This document shows positions 7,571 to 17,117 of a stretch of DNA of 38,220 nt, piece after piece. The stretch covers positions 1 through 38,220 of the forward strand of contig JBDROU010000024.1 of assembly GCA_043809745.1 (NCBI GenBank), read 5' to 3'. Below the pieces are notes generated by a model. That model did not search any database, was not told the origin of the DNA, and saw only the letters and a program-made list of their open reading frames with translations. Made by a program: the position numbers and the translations under genes. Numbering within the stretch: position 1 is the first letter of the stretch; each line of letters opens with the position of its first letter. The stretch is from JBDROU01 sp043809745 [NCBI: bacterium]. Lineage in GTDB: Bacteria > Elusimicrobiota > JBDRMW01.

Positions 7571-9430
7571 ATGAGTTTCCTTATGTACGTAGGAATTAGG
7601 CCTTTTAAAATATTACTTGCAGGAGTATTTTTTATTTTTTTTGCATCATTTTTATTCTGCGGAGAAATTTACGCAAAAAATGAAATCACCAAAATAGACA
7701 TTAAGGTTACCGGACCATCTACAACAATTAATATCCAATTTAGCGAGAAGGCAAAGTATAACTCCAACATAATATTAGAAAATCCTTACCGTCTATTAAT
7801 AGATTTTACCGGGCAAAAGGTTTATTCTGCAGAAGCTGATGCTGAGATAAATGAAGGTTTAATTCAAGGCATGAGATTAGAATACCAGCAATCCAATTTA
7901 AAAGCCAAACCGGTGGAGTACATAATCTTTACCTTAAGCTCGATTGCTACATCAACTTCCAAAATTCTTAGAAAATCTCTAATTATAGAGCTGAATAAGA
8001 TCAGCACATCTCTCGACCAGGCATCATCGCTTGCTGCGTCTCAGGATATAGACAGCATTGAAAGCGCTATTAGGGTAGGATTACTGAATAATCCTCAAAT
8101 AATAATAGCTTTAGACGAGATTAAACTTGCCAAATTGAAAAGATTGGAATCTTTAAGAGCGCTTTATCCGGGTTTAAAGTTAAAATACGAACAGACATAC
8201 GGTGATGCATTAAGAGAAAATGGCCCTCCGGAGTTTGAAGAAAGAGTTTATGGGCTGGAATTAAGCCAATCGCTTTATTACGGCGGTAAATTAATCTCAA
8301 CATACAGGCAAACTAAATATAATTATGAAATTGCCAAGCTTAGATATGAAGAGATATTGCTGAATGCTGTTTTTGATATAACAAAGGCATTTTATGAAGT
8401 TGCCAAAAACCAGAAAACATTTCAGCTATTTAAGGAGCTTCAAAAGTCTGTAGCAGAAGATATTGAATCGTCCCGTAAAAGGTATAAAGCAAAGCTTTCC
8501 ACAAGAATAGAGCATTTGAACGTTGAAAACCAGAGCAAACAAATTGATTATACCATCGCATCTTTAGAAAAAGATCTCAAACTTTCCAAACTGAATCTGC
8601 TTCAGCTTCTTCATTTAAAAAAGGAAACCCCTATGAGCGAATCTTTTGAAATTCCTTTTGAGGAAATAGAGTTAAATTTAACAAAATCGCTTCGGATGGC
8701 TGTGTTGAACCGCCCGGACCTGATTATAACGCAAAAAGAACTCGAGGTTAACGATCTCGGAAAAGTTATAGGCCGATCATCAAATGCGTTCAAAATTGAC
8801 CTAACCGGTTTTGTAGGGAAATCTGGCGGCGCCTATGAAAACGAGGTCCTTAACGCAGGAGAAGACTACTCTGCAGGACTAAAGGTATCAAAGCCCTTTG
8901 GGGGCAACACTGTAAACGGCTCATATCTTTTTGACAAGACAAGTCCTAAATTAGGACAGTCAGACAGAACACAATCAAGAACATATGCCGCATCATTGGA
9001 CGTATTAGACAACATCAAAGGTTACAGCGATGAGCTGGCAAGTGAAATTGAATTCAAGCAGCAGCAGGTTAAACTGCAGGACATAAGAGCCGAGATTGAG
9101 AAAGAAGTAAGAGAAAGTTACTATAATCTGGAAAAATCTTTTCTGCAGGTTAATACGACTAAAGAAGAAGTTACCCTTTCGGAAGAAGAGGTGATTGCAA
9201 CCAGATCAAAAAAGAATCTTAATCTTGTTCAAATTTCGGAGCTGCTGTCAGCTAAACTCAAGCTCGCAAACGCTAAGAAAGGCAATTTAGAAGCCCTTAA
9301 CTATTTTAATGTAAGTCTTGCCAGTTTGAACAAAGCGGTCGGTCTAAAAGGAAAGTTTGCTGTTGATACTGATATTGATGCATCAGATCAAAACGAAAAT
9401 AATAAAGGAGATATGAAAATTAATGAATGA
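7571..9430 (+). CDS. TolC-like outer-membrane efflux channel with N-terminal AMIN domain
   Basis: A 619-residue protein. After a signal peptide (about 11-35) comes an AMIN-like domain (about 38-142, pattern ITKIDIKVTGPSTTINIQFS then NPYRLLIDF). From about 160 to 600 it is an outer-membrane efflux protein: two long helical repeats, YYGGKLISTYRQ, and the second repeat LRMAVLNRPDLIITQKEL. AMIN domains are known from PilQ secretins and AmiC amidases, where they target periplasmic peptidoglycan or septal sites; the usual TolC family has no such domain and is about 450-490 residues long, so the extra length is this module. It starts the tripartite efflux operon, and its last eight bases overlap the adaptor gene. 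There is no SD; a -10 box lies six bases before the ATG. Confidence 0.93.
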   Translation: MSFLMYVGIRPFKILLAGVFFIFFASFLFCGEIYAKNEITKIDIKVTGPSTTINIQFSEKAKYNSNIILENPYRLLIDFTGQKVYSAEADAEINEGLIQGMRLEYQQSNLKAKPVEYIIFTLSSIATSTSKILRKSLIIELNKISTSLDQASSLAASQDIDSIESAIRVGLLNNPQIIIALDEIKLAKLKRLESLRALYPGLKLKYEQTYGDALRENGPPEFEERVYGLELSQSLYYGGKLISTYRQTKYNYEIAKLRYEEILLNAVFDITKAFYEVAKNQKTFQLFKELQKSVAEDIESSRKRYKAKLSTRIEHLNVENQSKQIDYTIASLEKDLKLSKLNLLQLLHLKKETPMSESFEIPFEEIELNLTKSLRMAVLNRPDLIITQKELEVNDLGKVIGRSSNAFKIDLTGFVGKSGGAYENEVLNAGEDYSAGLKVSKPFGGNTVNGSYLFDKTSPKLGQSDRTQSRTYAASLDVLDNIKGYSDELASEIEFKQQQVKLQDIRAEIEKEVRESYYNLEKSFLQVNTTKEEVTLSEEEVIATRSKKNLNLVQISELLSAKLKLANAKKGNLEALNYFNVSLASLNKAVGLKGKFAVDTDIDASDQNENNKGDMKINE

Positions 9431-10547
9431 TTTTATAAAGAATGGAATTCGAGCTGAAAGAAAGAAGCTTAAGAAGGTTTATTTTATTATAATTGCGGCA
9501 TTGCTTTCGATTATAATTATTATTTTTCTGCTTAAGAAATACGATTTGCTTCCGGGTTTCAGCACTCAAATTGGACAAGAAACAAAACAGCAAGACGAGC
9601 AATCTGAGAGAATTCCGGTCACAGCTTATAAAGCTTCAAGGGTAAAATATGAAGATTCTCTTTCTGTTCTCGGCAACGTTGAGGGAGGCATTCAAGTAGA
9701 ATTGAACTTCGAGAAAGAAGGAAAAATTAAAAATATATTCTATAAAGAAGGTGATTTTGTTGAAAAAGGCAAAGTAATCGCCCAATTAGACGCTCAGGAA
9801 GCAGCCTTAAAAGAGGAACAAGCCCGAATTGAATATGAACAGCATAAGAAATTATATGAAGCGGGAGTAATAATAAAAGCAAAACTTATGCAGGCAAAGA
9901 ACTCACTGGATCAGGCGAAAGTCGAATTTGAAAAAACCATTATGCGGGCGCCTTTTGATGGAATTGTGTCCAGCATACAGCAAAAAGAAGGGGAGGTTAT
10001 TAATTCTACAAAAAAAATCATCTCTCTTTTTGATACTAAGAAAATGGTAATTAATATAGGTGTTACTGAAAATGATATAAATAAACTTACATTGGAACAG
10101 CCGGCAAATGTCGTTTTTGATGCGATACGTGATAAAATTTATCAGGGTTATGTAAACAATATAGATCCCAATATCGACCCCACTACAAGAATGATGACCT
10201 TAAAAGTCATTGTTGATAACGAGGAAGCCCTAATTTTGCCCGGTATGTTCGCTAGGGTAAAGATAAACATATTTGAAGAGGATAATGCGCTTGTAATTCC
10301 CAGTATGGCCATCATGAAGCAGGATGGGGAAAACAATGTTTTTGTTGTAAGCCAGGGAAACAATGTAGCTCCCAGAAGTGTTGAAATCAGCTACCTTTCT
10401 GACGAATTTGCTGTGGTAGCCAAAGGCTTGAATGAAGGCGAGCTAATAGTATTAGACAAGCTTGACAGAATGAAGGAAGAAGCGATGGTGGAGATACTCA
10501 ATGTTGAAGAGTATACTACCCATACTCCAGGAAAGAGCAGTGAATAG
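9423..10547 (+). CDS. RND efflux periplasmic adaptor (membrane fusion protein)
   Basis: A 374-residue HlyD/AcrA-type adaptor. It has a cytoplasmic N-terminus of about 18 residues, a membrane anchor (about 19-37), a lipoyl half-motif (EGKIKNIFYKEGDFVEKGKVI), a short coiled-coil hairpin (EEQARIEYEQHKKLYEAG to LDQAKVEFEKT), the second lipoyl half (MRAPFDGIVSSI) and beta-barrel and membrane-proximal domains (LPGMFARVKI, LVIPSMAI). It bridges the inner-membrane pump to the TolC-like channel. It is anchored by a helix rather than by a lipid. Its ATG lies within the end of the channel gene with an 8-bp overlap, which indicates coupling, and a weak AAGGAGAT inside that gene could serve as SD. The pump follows after 76 bases. 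Confidence 0.95.
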   Translation: MNDFIKNGIRAERKKLKKVYFIIIAALLSIIIIIFLLKKYDLLPGFSTQIGQETKQQDEQSERIPVTAYKASRVKYEDSLSVLGNVEGGIQVELNFEKEGKIKNIFYKEGDFVEKGKVIAQLDAQEAALKEEQARIEYEQHKKLYEAGVIIKAKLMQAKNSLDQAKVEFEKTIMRAPFDGIVSSIQQKEGEVINSTKKIISLFDTKKMVINIGVTENDINKLTLEQPANVVFDAIRDKIYQGYVNNIDPNIDPTTRMMTLKVIVDNEEALILPGMFARVKINIFEEDNALVIPSMAIMKQDGENNVFVVSQGNNVAPRSVEISYLSDEFAVVAKGLNEGELIVLDKLDRMKEEAMVEILNVEEYTTHTPGKSSE

Positions 10548-10589
10548 AGATTGTTTAATGTAGCCGGCTGTTTTGCATATTCATATATT

Positions 10590-10595
10590 TATAAT
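10590..10595 (+). promoter_or_regulatory. Possible internal -10 element before the RND pump gene
   Basis: TATAAT at 10590-10595 lies in the 76-base gap between adaptor and pump. No good -35 is present at the right distance and the pump ATG (10624) has no SD. An internal promoter is possible but weakly supported. Confidence 0.3.
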
Positions 10596-10623
10596 ACCCG
10601 TAGCATAAAAGAAACTAATCATT

Positions 10624-13600
10624 ATGGGGATATCTAAACTCTCTGTTAAGCGCCCGATAACAACAACGATGGTTTTTCTTTTTTTTGTGTTATTTGGCGT
10701 CATCTCCTGGCTTGAACTTCCTCAAGAACTGTTTACTTCGTTAAGCTTCCCTCAATTAACAATAGTAACTCAGTATCCAAACGCTGCGCCTGAAGAAATC
10801 GAAAACCTGATCACAAAAATTATAGAAACATCTATCGGAACGGTAAAAGACCTTAAAAGGGTTTCTTCAGTGTCAAAAGAAGGGGCTTCCCTGGTAACAG
10901 CTGAATTTGGATGGAATACTAATATGGATTTTGCTTCGCTTTGGGTTAGAGAGAAATTAGACCAAATCAAGGAACAACTTCCGCCTGAATGTAAAGAACC
11001 GGTAGTTATAAAGTACAATCCTCTCAGCAAACCCGTTATTATACTGAATATAACAGGAAGAATGACCACTAATGAACTTTTACAGGTTTCTAAAAAGGTT
11101 ATAAAGGATAGACTTGAGAAAACAGAAGGTGTAGCGGCAATTGAAATAAGCGGAGGTGATGAAAAGGAGGTTTTGGTAGAGATTGATCAAGGGAAGTTGC
11201 TTGCCAACCAGCTCTCCCTTTCTGAAGTTGTTGAGTCTATAAAGAATACCAATATTAATTATCCCGCAGGAACTACAAGTGAAAAGCTTTTTGATTATCT
11301 TATTAGAACTATGGGAGAGTACACTTCAATAAAAGAAATTGGTGACACTGTGGTAGAAACAACTGATTATAAATCCCAAAAATTCAAATACCGCAAATTA
11401 AGAGAAGATGAAGAAAATATAGACAGAAAAGAACAAAAAGGAAAACGCCTTTTGCGTCTTTCAAGCATTGCGGATATAAAATGGTCATTTAAAGAGAAGA
11501 CCAGCTACTCCCGTTATAATGGAATCGATAATATTTCCATTCAAGTAAGAAAACGCGCGGAAGCTAATACCATCAATACCGCGAAGAATATAAAAAAAAA
11601 CAATAGAAGAACTTAAGGTTACGCTTAAACCGCACGGCATAAACATAGATATCGTATACAATCAGGCTAATTTTATCACAGCCGCAATTAATGGTTTGGT
11701 TATGAATGCCATTCAAGGTGGGCTTTTAGCATTTATAGTTATATTTTTGTTTTTAAACAGCGTATTCCTGGCTATAATTGTAAGTCTTTCCATTCCTATA
11801 TCAATTTTAATAACTTTATTTATGATATATACGTTAAATATGGCTTTCAATACAGCGGTTACAATAAATATGATGTCATTAGGAGGGCTTGCTCTTGGAG
11901 TCGGGATGCTTGTTGATAACTCAATTGTTGTAATAGAAAATATATTCAGACATTACAAACAGACAAATGACATAGATTCCTCTTCTATAACTGGCGCTGA
12001 AGAAATGTCAGGCGCAATAACATCTTCCACACTTACTTCCGTAGCTGTTTTTTTTCCTTTAATAGTTTTCGTTACCGGTTTAGCTGGACAGGTATTCTCT
12101 GAACTCTCTCTAACCGTAATACTTTCATTAATTGCTTCATTGCTTGTTGCTTTATCACTCATACCCCGTCTCACCAGCACTATGAAGCTTGAAATCTCAA
12201 GCAAGCAAAAGGAATTTATAAATAAGATTATTCCAAATAAGTTTATTTGGTGGAAATTGAAAACCAGCACATTGTTAAAAGGTACTTTTCTCAAATTTAT
12301 GCCAAAAGGACTTCAAATTGATAATAATCTGCCAATAGCTCCACAATACTATAAACATCTAATTGTTAAACTATTGGATATTAAAGAAAAGTTTTTGATT
12401 GTAGTTGGAATAGTGTTTATAATTAGTCTTTTTGCGTTTTTATTTATAGAGAAGAAATTCCTGCCTACTATAGACGAAGGTCAGTTCCTTATTAACGTGG
12501 ATCTGCCTATTGGCAGCAGACTGGAAGTAACAAATCGGGTGGTAAAGAGAATTGAAGACGAGATTAAAAATCTTGCGCAAATTAAGAGTCTTATGGTGCA
12601 GGTAGGAGCTACATCAGAACAGGCCATTGAAACACTGAGGCCCAGCCAGGCTCAAATTGTGATAAATATCTATAGATCGAAAAACGATTTGCCCAGGACC
12701 AAAAGATTTTCCGTTGAAAAATTCATACCCACAAAAGATTTGATAGAAGTTATCAGGCAAAACCTGAATGGAATAGATCTGGAGGGGGCGCGTATTACAT
12801 TTGCTATGCAGGACAATGTTTTTAAGTCGTTAGCGGAAAAATCTTCCCCTATAATAATAGAAATAAAGGGACAGGATATGGATAAGATAAAAACAATCGT
12901 TGATGATATCAGTTCTAAAATTAAAAGTATTGAGGGAGTAGTAAATGTCAGGGATGACAGGCCTCTTTCTTCGCCGGAAACAAAAATTAATATAGACAAG
13001 GATAAGGCTTCAATATTTAATCTTTCAGTTGCAGATATTGCCAGGACAGCGCTTATAGCAGTCAAGGGAGTTGTGGCCAGCAAATATAAGGAAGAAGGAA
13101 ATGAATACGACATACTTGTCAGATTAGCAGAAAGAGACAGGAAGGATATTGTAAGCATACAAAGCCTTCTTGTTCATGCTCCTGAAGGATTTAATTTCCC
13201 TATAAAAGAAGTTGCAAAAATTATTAACGGCAAGGGGCCCAGCGAGATAAAACGAGTAAATTTACAGCGGACAGTAATGATCTCTGCCGATCTTCATAAA
13301 ACTTCTCTTTCTAAAGTAAAGCCGCAAATTGATAGTATTCTGGATAAATACAAGCAGATTTCAGGATATTCAGCCACTTTAAGCGGTGAAACCGAGAAAA
13401 TAAAGGAATCATTCCTTAGCCTGCTTTTTTCTTTAATATTGGCTGTAGCGCTGGTTTATATGATAATGGCGGCAAAATTTGAATCACTGTATCAGCCGTT
13501 TATTATTTTATTTACATTTCCATTGGCGCTGATCGGAGTAGTTTTAGCGCTGCTGGTTACTTTCTCAAGCCTAAACGCAATTTCATTAATGGGAATTATT

Positions 13601-13936
13601 ATATTAGGAGGTATCGTAGTGAATAACGGAATAGTCCTTATAGATTATATTAATCATCTGCGAAGCCAAGGCATAGGTGTAAGGGAAGCAGTTATTAACG
13701 CATCGGTTGTTCGTCTAAGGCCGATACTTATGACAGCGACAACAACTATTTTAGGATTGATGCCTCTGGCGCTGGGCATAGGTGAAGGAGCGGAGTTAAG
13801 ATCACCTATGGCTATTACGGTTATAGGCGGACTTTTAGTCAGCACAGTGCTTACACTCGGCGTTATACCCACAATATATGTGATAATTGAGGATTTTCGC
13901 AGTAAATATTCGTTAAAAAACAGATTATCAAAATGA
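10624..13936 (+). CDS. RND (HAE1/AcrB-type) efflux pump, one-base frameshift at an A9 run
   Basis: An inner-membrane proton-driven transporter. Frame one runs 10624-11616 (N-terminal helix, SVKRPITTTMVFL, PN1/PN2 porter domains) and stops at a TAA. The rest continues in the +1 frame to 13936 with TM2-TM12, including GMLVDNSIVVIEN with the proton-relay Asp in TM4, and GGIVVNNGIVLIDYI. The join is the nine-A run at 11592-11600: removing one A reads on as KKTIEELKVTL with no stop before the downstream reading frame, giving about 1103 residues, a normal RND length. The codons either side are intact family sequence, so the damage is recent, is a sequencing indel, or is bypassed by slippage. It forms a tripartite system with the two preceding genes. 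Substrate unknown. Confidence 0.9.
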
Positions 13937-14000
13937 AAACATTATTTTCAAAAAAGATTATCACTGCGCATATTATTTGAATATTTTCCAACAAAGCGTT

Positions 14001-14030
14001 TTGTGTTTTCGACTTATTAACTAATATAAT
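14001..14030 (+). promoter_or_regulatory. Sigma-70-like promoter before the FtsH-like gene
   Basis: TTGTGT (14001-14006), an 18-base spacer and a perfect TATAAT (14025-14030). The start point would be near 14037, leaving about a ten-base leader before the ATG at 14048, too short for a standard SD, and none is seen. Confidence 0.5.
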
Positions 14031-14047
14031 AATGGAAATGTGGTAAA

Positions 14048-15675
14048 ATGTATTTATATCGTAAAATAAAGCTTTTCTTAATGATACACTGGGTAAAGAT
14101 ATTGATTATTGGAGGGGTAATCCTACTTCTGCTTCTTTCCGTTATTGGGCTTATGACACTGGAATCATTCTATCTTAAGCATACACTGGCAACAATGCCT
14201 ATGACAATACTGATAGGGTTTATACATGCGGTAATTTTTGCATATGTAATTATCAGCATGCAAACTGGCACATTGATGAAGTTTAAGAAAACCCATATTA
14301 AAAGTCATTCTGTAACTACAACATTTAATGATGTGATAGGATTGGATGAGTCTAAACGGGAAGCTCTGGAGGTTGTTGAACTTATAAAGGACAGGACGAA
14401 GGTCCAAAGGATTGGGGGCAAGATTTTAAGAGGGATTTTAATGGTAGGTCCGCCTGGGTGCGGAAAAACCTTGCTGGCAAAAGCCATCGCTCATGAGTGC
14501 GGTGTGCCCTTTATATCACTTGCAGGCAGTGAATTTGTTGAAATCTTTGTTGGTATGGGTGCAAGCAGGGTAAGGAAACTATTTAAAAAGGCAAGGCAGT
14601 TGGCCTACGCTCACGGAGCATGCATAATATTTATAGATGAAATTGATGTTATTGGAAGGGGCAGGTCATTCAGCTATATGGGCGGGGGCGAGGAGACAAA
14701 CTCAACGCAAAACCAACTGCTGGTAGAAATGGACGGATTGAGCAGCGATGCGCAGGATGTGATAATTATAGGAGCCACTAATGCTGAAGAGAGCATACTT
14801 GACAAAGCCCTGCTTCGGCCCGGCAGATTTGACCGTAAAATATTTATTGACCGGCCCAATTTAGAGGAAAGAAAAAAATTTTTGAATACTACTTAAAAAA
14901 AGTAGACAGGGATCCCACATTAGACATAGCCAGGCTTGCCAGAAAAGCCGTATTTAAGAGTCCAGCAGATATAGAGAATATTATTAAGGAATCCGCCCTA
15001 ATAGCCATAAGAAACAAGCGTGAATGTATATCAATGAAAGAGATAAGCCAGGCGATGGATAGAATCGAAATGGGAGTAGCCCACAAGAAACACATGACAG
15101 ATTACGAAAGAAAAATGGTTGCTTACCACGAAACAGGCCATTTAATGGTATTATATTTGCTGCATCCTTTGAATGACGTGTTTAAGGCTTCTATAGTTTC
15201 TCGAGGTGAAGCGCTCGGTATGGTGCAGCACCAGCCTAAAGAAGAGCTCTTCACAATGAATAAAGAGCATCTGCTGGCAAATATAAAAGCGGGTCTGGGA
15301 GGATATGCCGCAGAAAAAATTAAGTTCAATACCACATCAACCGGAACATCTGAGGATCTTAAAAAATCGACATCATATGCTTACAACATGGTTTGGCGGC
15401 TGGGAATGGGTACCAATGAGCTGCTGGCAGATTATACCATAATACCTCAGCATCAGCTGTCAGAAGACCTTAAAAATAAATTAAACAATGAAGTTTCAGC
15501 GATAATTAATAGATGCATGATTGACGTAGAAAAAATGTTGAGGGATGAGTGGAATATAGTGGAAGAGTTTGTGCAGCTCTTACTGGAAAAAGACGAATTA
15601 GAATATGATGAAATTGAGGAAATATTCAAGAAGCACGGTAAAAGCATATCTGCACAAGGGAATTTTTCTGCTTAA
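14048..15675 (+). CDS. ftsH: FtsH-like membrane AAA+ zinc metalloprotease, one-base frameshift at an A7 run
   Basis: Two N-terminal membrane helices (about 14-36 and 51-71) precede an AAA module with Walker A GPPGCGKT (134-141), pore loop FVG (167-169), Walker B IIFIDE (D197, E198) and second region of homology ALLRPGRFDRK. Frame one ends at TAA 14894-14896 after 282 residues. The -1 frame continues without a stop through the AAA lid (KSPADIENIIKESAL), the zinc site HETGH (codons 15127-15141, usually HEAGH) and the third ligand in GTSEDLKKS, ending at 15675. The complete protein would be about 542 residues, shorter than the roughly 600-650 of typical FtsH, mainly through a short inter-helix region and tail. 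The junction is A AAA AAA at 14872-14878, where a -1 slip restores the frame exactly. FtsH degrades misassembled membrane proteins. It sits between two RND pumps. Confidence 0.88.
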
Positions 15676-15727
15676 TATTCAATAGTTTTAATAAAAGAAC
15701 AATTTCACAGTATTATAAATAATTGAA

Positions 15728-17077
15728 ATGAAAATAAATTGCTGCTATTTTATAATCCTTTTGTTTGTTTTTAATGCGTTTAGCTGCAAAGCCACTTATG
15801 AAAAACAATACCTGGAGACCTCAATAAAGAAGCTTTGTCTTGAGGAGTACAAAACCGATGTTGAGGTGCGCGTAAATGGAAAAACTGTTTATGCCGATTT
15901 AGCATTTGATTCGATAATCTTTGGCCTGGAGGGGTTATCTCAAAATGACATAGAAACTCTCAGCAATGTCATGTTCGGGCTTTCGCGTGTTGTGCTTTCT
16001 TGCAGCGAAGACTTAAACTTCATAGTCTTAAAGGTTCGGGGCATAGGTATATCAAGGAAATATATTACGCTTATTAGATATATTCAGGATATAAAGCGTT
16101 TCCAACTGGGAGATATATCCCAAAATGAATATTTCAACAGATTAATCATAAAATCTACAGTAACTGAACAAGAAATTGTTTTAGAATCAACCGTAAGATA
16201 TTTTAGAGAATACTTCCAAAAGAAAAATACCAATCCTTTAACATTGGCCGATTCAAATATGCTTGAGGATACTTTAAAACAGTTGTATTTAAACAATCAG
16301 AATGTAGATGTTAAATTGAATTTTATTGAAACAGCTATATACGAAAATTCAAAAAACAACTATTATGTTTATTTTAAGACCGAGGAATCGTATTTCAGCG
16401 ATTCCTCAATTAATATTTATCGCGGGGAGTATATTTCAAAAATCCAGTATAGCGATTTTCTTTTTTCCGTAGAAAATATATACCCGATAAGATTTTTGGG
16501 CGTAAACGGAAATATAATTATTAATGATTTACCTCCAGAGGCACAAACAAATGATATCACCAAACTGCCATGGAAAATAATTGATTTGTATCCTGATATT
16601 TCCCTAACAGACTTCTTATCAATGCAAATATCACAGAGAATCCCGATGCTGATTGAATCAAGCAGCCCTCTGAGAGATAAGTTAACCATAGATTTATGCG
16701 AAGGTAAATTTACTAAAAACACATTAGAAATACCAAAATCTGAAAAAGTATTTTATTTGCCGAAAGAAAAAGAAATCCGGATAAGACTTGCCATTAAATC
16801 ATTAATCAAATATATACCGTTTTATTCTAAGATAAAAAAATTGAAACCGATACCCGATATTAATGGAAAATTCCTTTTTAACTTTAATATTAACCCAAAT
16901 CATCAGATAAACAGCAATTATACATTAGAAGAAATCCGCTTATTGAATGAGAATGAGGCAATGAATCATATATCGAGGAATGTTAGATATATACTCAACA
17001 GATACGATTTTTTCAATTATGGCGAGATTCATTTTGTTAATCAGAATCTGCAGCACAGATTCATTGCTATGAGATAA
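15728..17077 (+). CDS. Putative lipoprotein of unknown function
   Basis: A 449-residue protein that I cannot assign. The N-terminus MKINCCYFII with a hydrophobic run and FNAFSC ending at C20 resembles a lipoprotein signal, though the lipobox (A-F-S-C) is imperfect. The mature part is mixed alpha/beta with no membrane helix, no obvious repeat and no catalytic motif that I recognise. The start has no SD, and a TATAAAT at 15714-15720 lies only eight bases before the ATG. It sits 52 bases after the protease gene and 40 before the second RND pump, so a periplasmic accessory protein of that pump is possible, but only position supports this. Confidence 0.7.
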   Translation: MKINCCYFIILLFVFNAFSCKATYEKQYLETSIKKLCLEEYKTDVEVRVNGKTVYADLAFDSIIFGLEGLSQNDIETLSNVMFGLSRVVLSCSEDLNFIVLKVRGIGISRKYITLIRYIQDIKRFQLGDISQNEYFNRLIIKSTVTEQEIVLESTVRYFREYFQKKNTNPLTLADSNMLEDTLKQLYLNNQNVDVKLNFIETAIYENSKNNYYVYFKTEESYFSDSSINIYRGEYISKIQYSDFLFSVENIYPIRFLGVNGNIIINDLPPEAQTNDITKLPWKIIDLYPDISLTDFLSMQISQRIPMLIESSSPLRDKLTIDLCEGKFTKNTLEIPKSEKVFYLPKEKEIRIRLAIKSLIKYIPFYSKIKKLKPIPDINGKFLFNFNINPNHQINSNYTLEEIRLLNENEAMNHISRNVRYILNRYDFFNYGEIHFVNQNLQHRFIAMR

Positions 17078-17117
17078 AAGAAGCGATTTGTATGTAACTT
17101 TGCAGGATTAATTTATT

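Noticed and set aside
12670-13158. 162-codon minus-strand frame inside the RND pump gene
   Set aside because: Low-complexity Ser/Leu/Ile composition typical of antisense to AT-rich coding sequence; the + strand here is unmistakable pump sequence.
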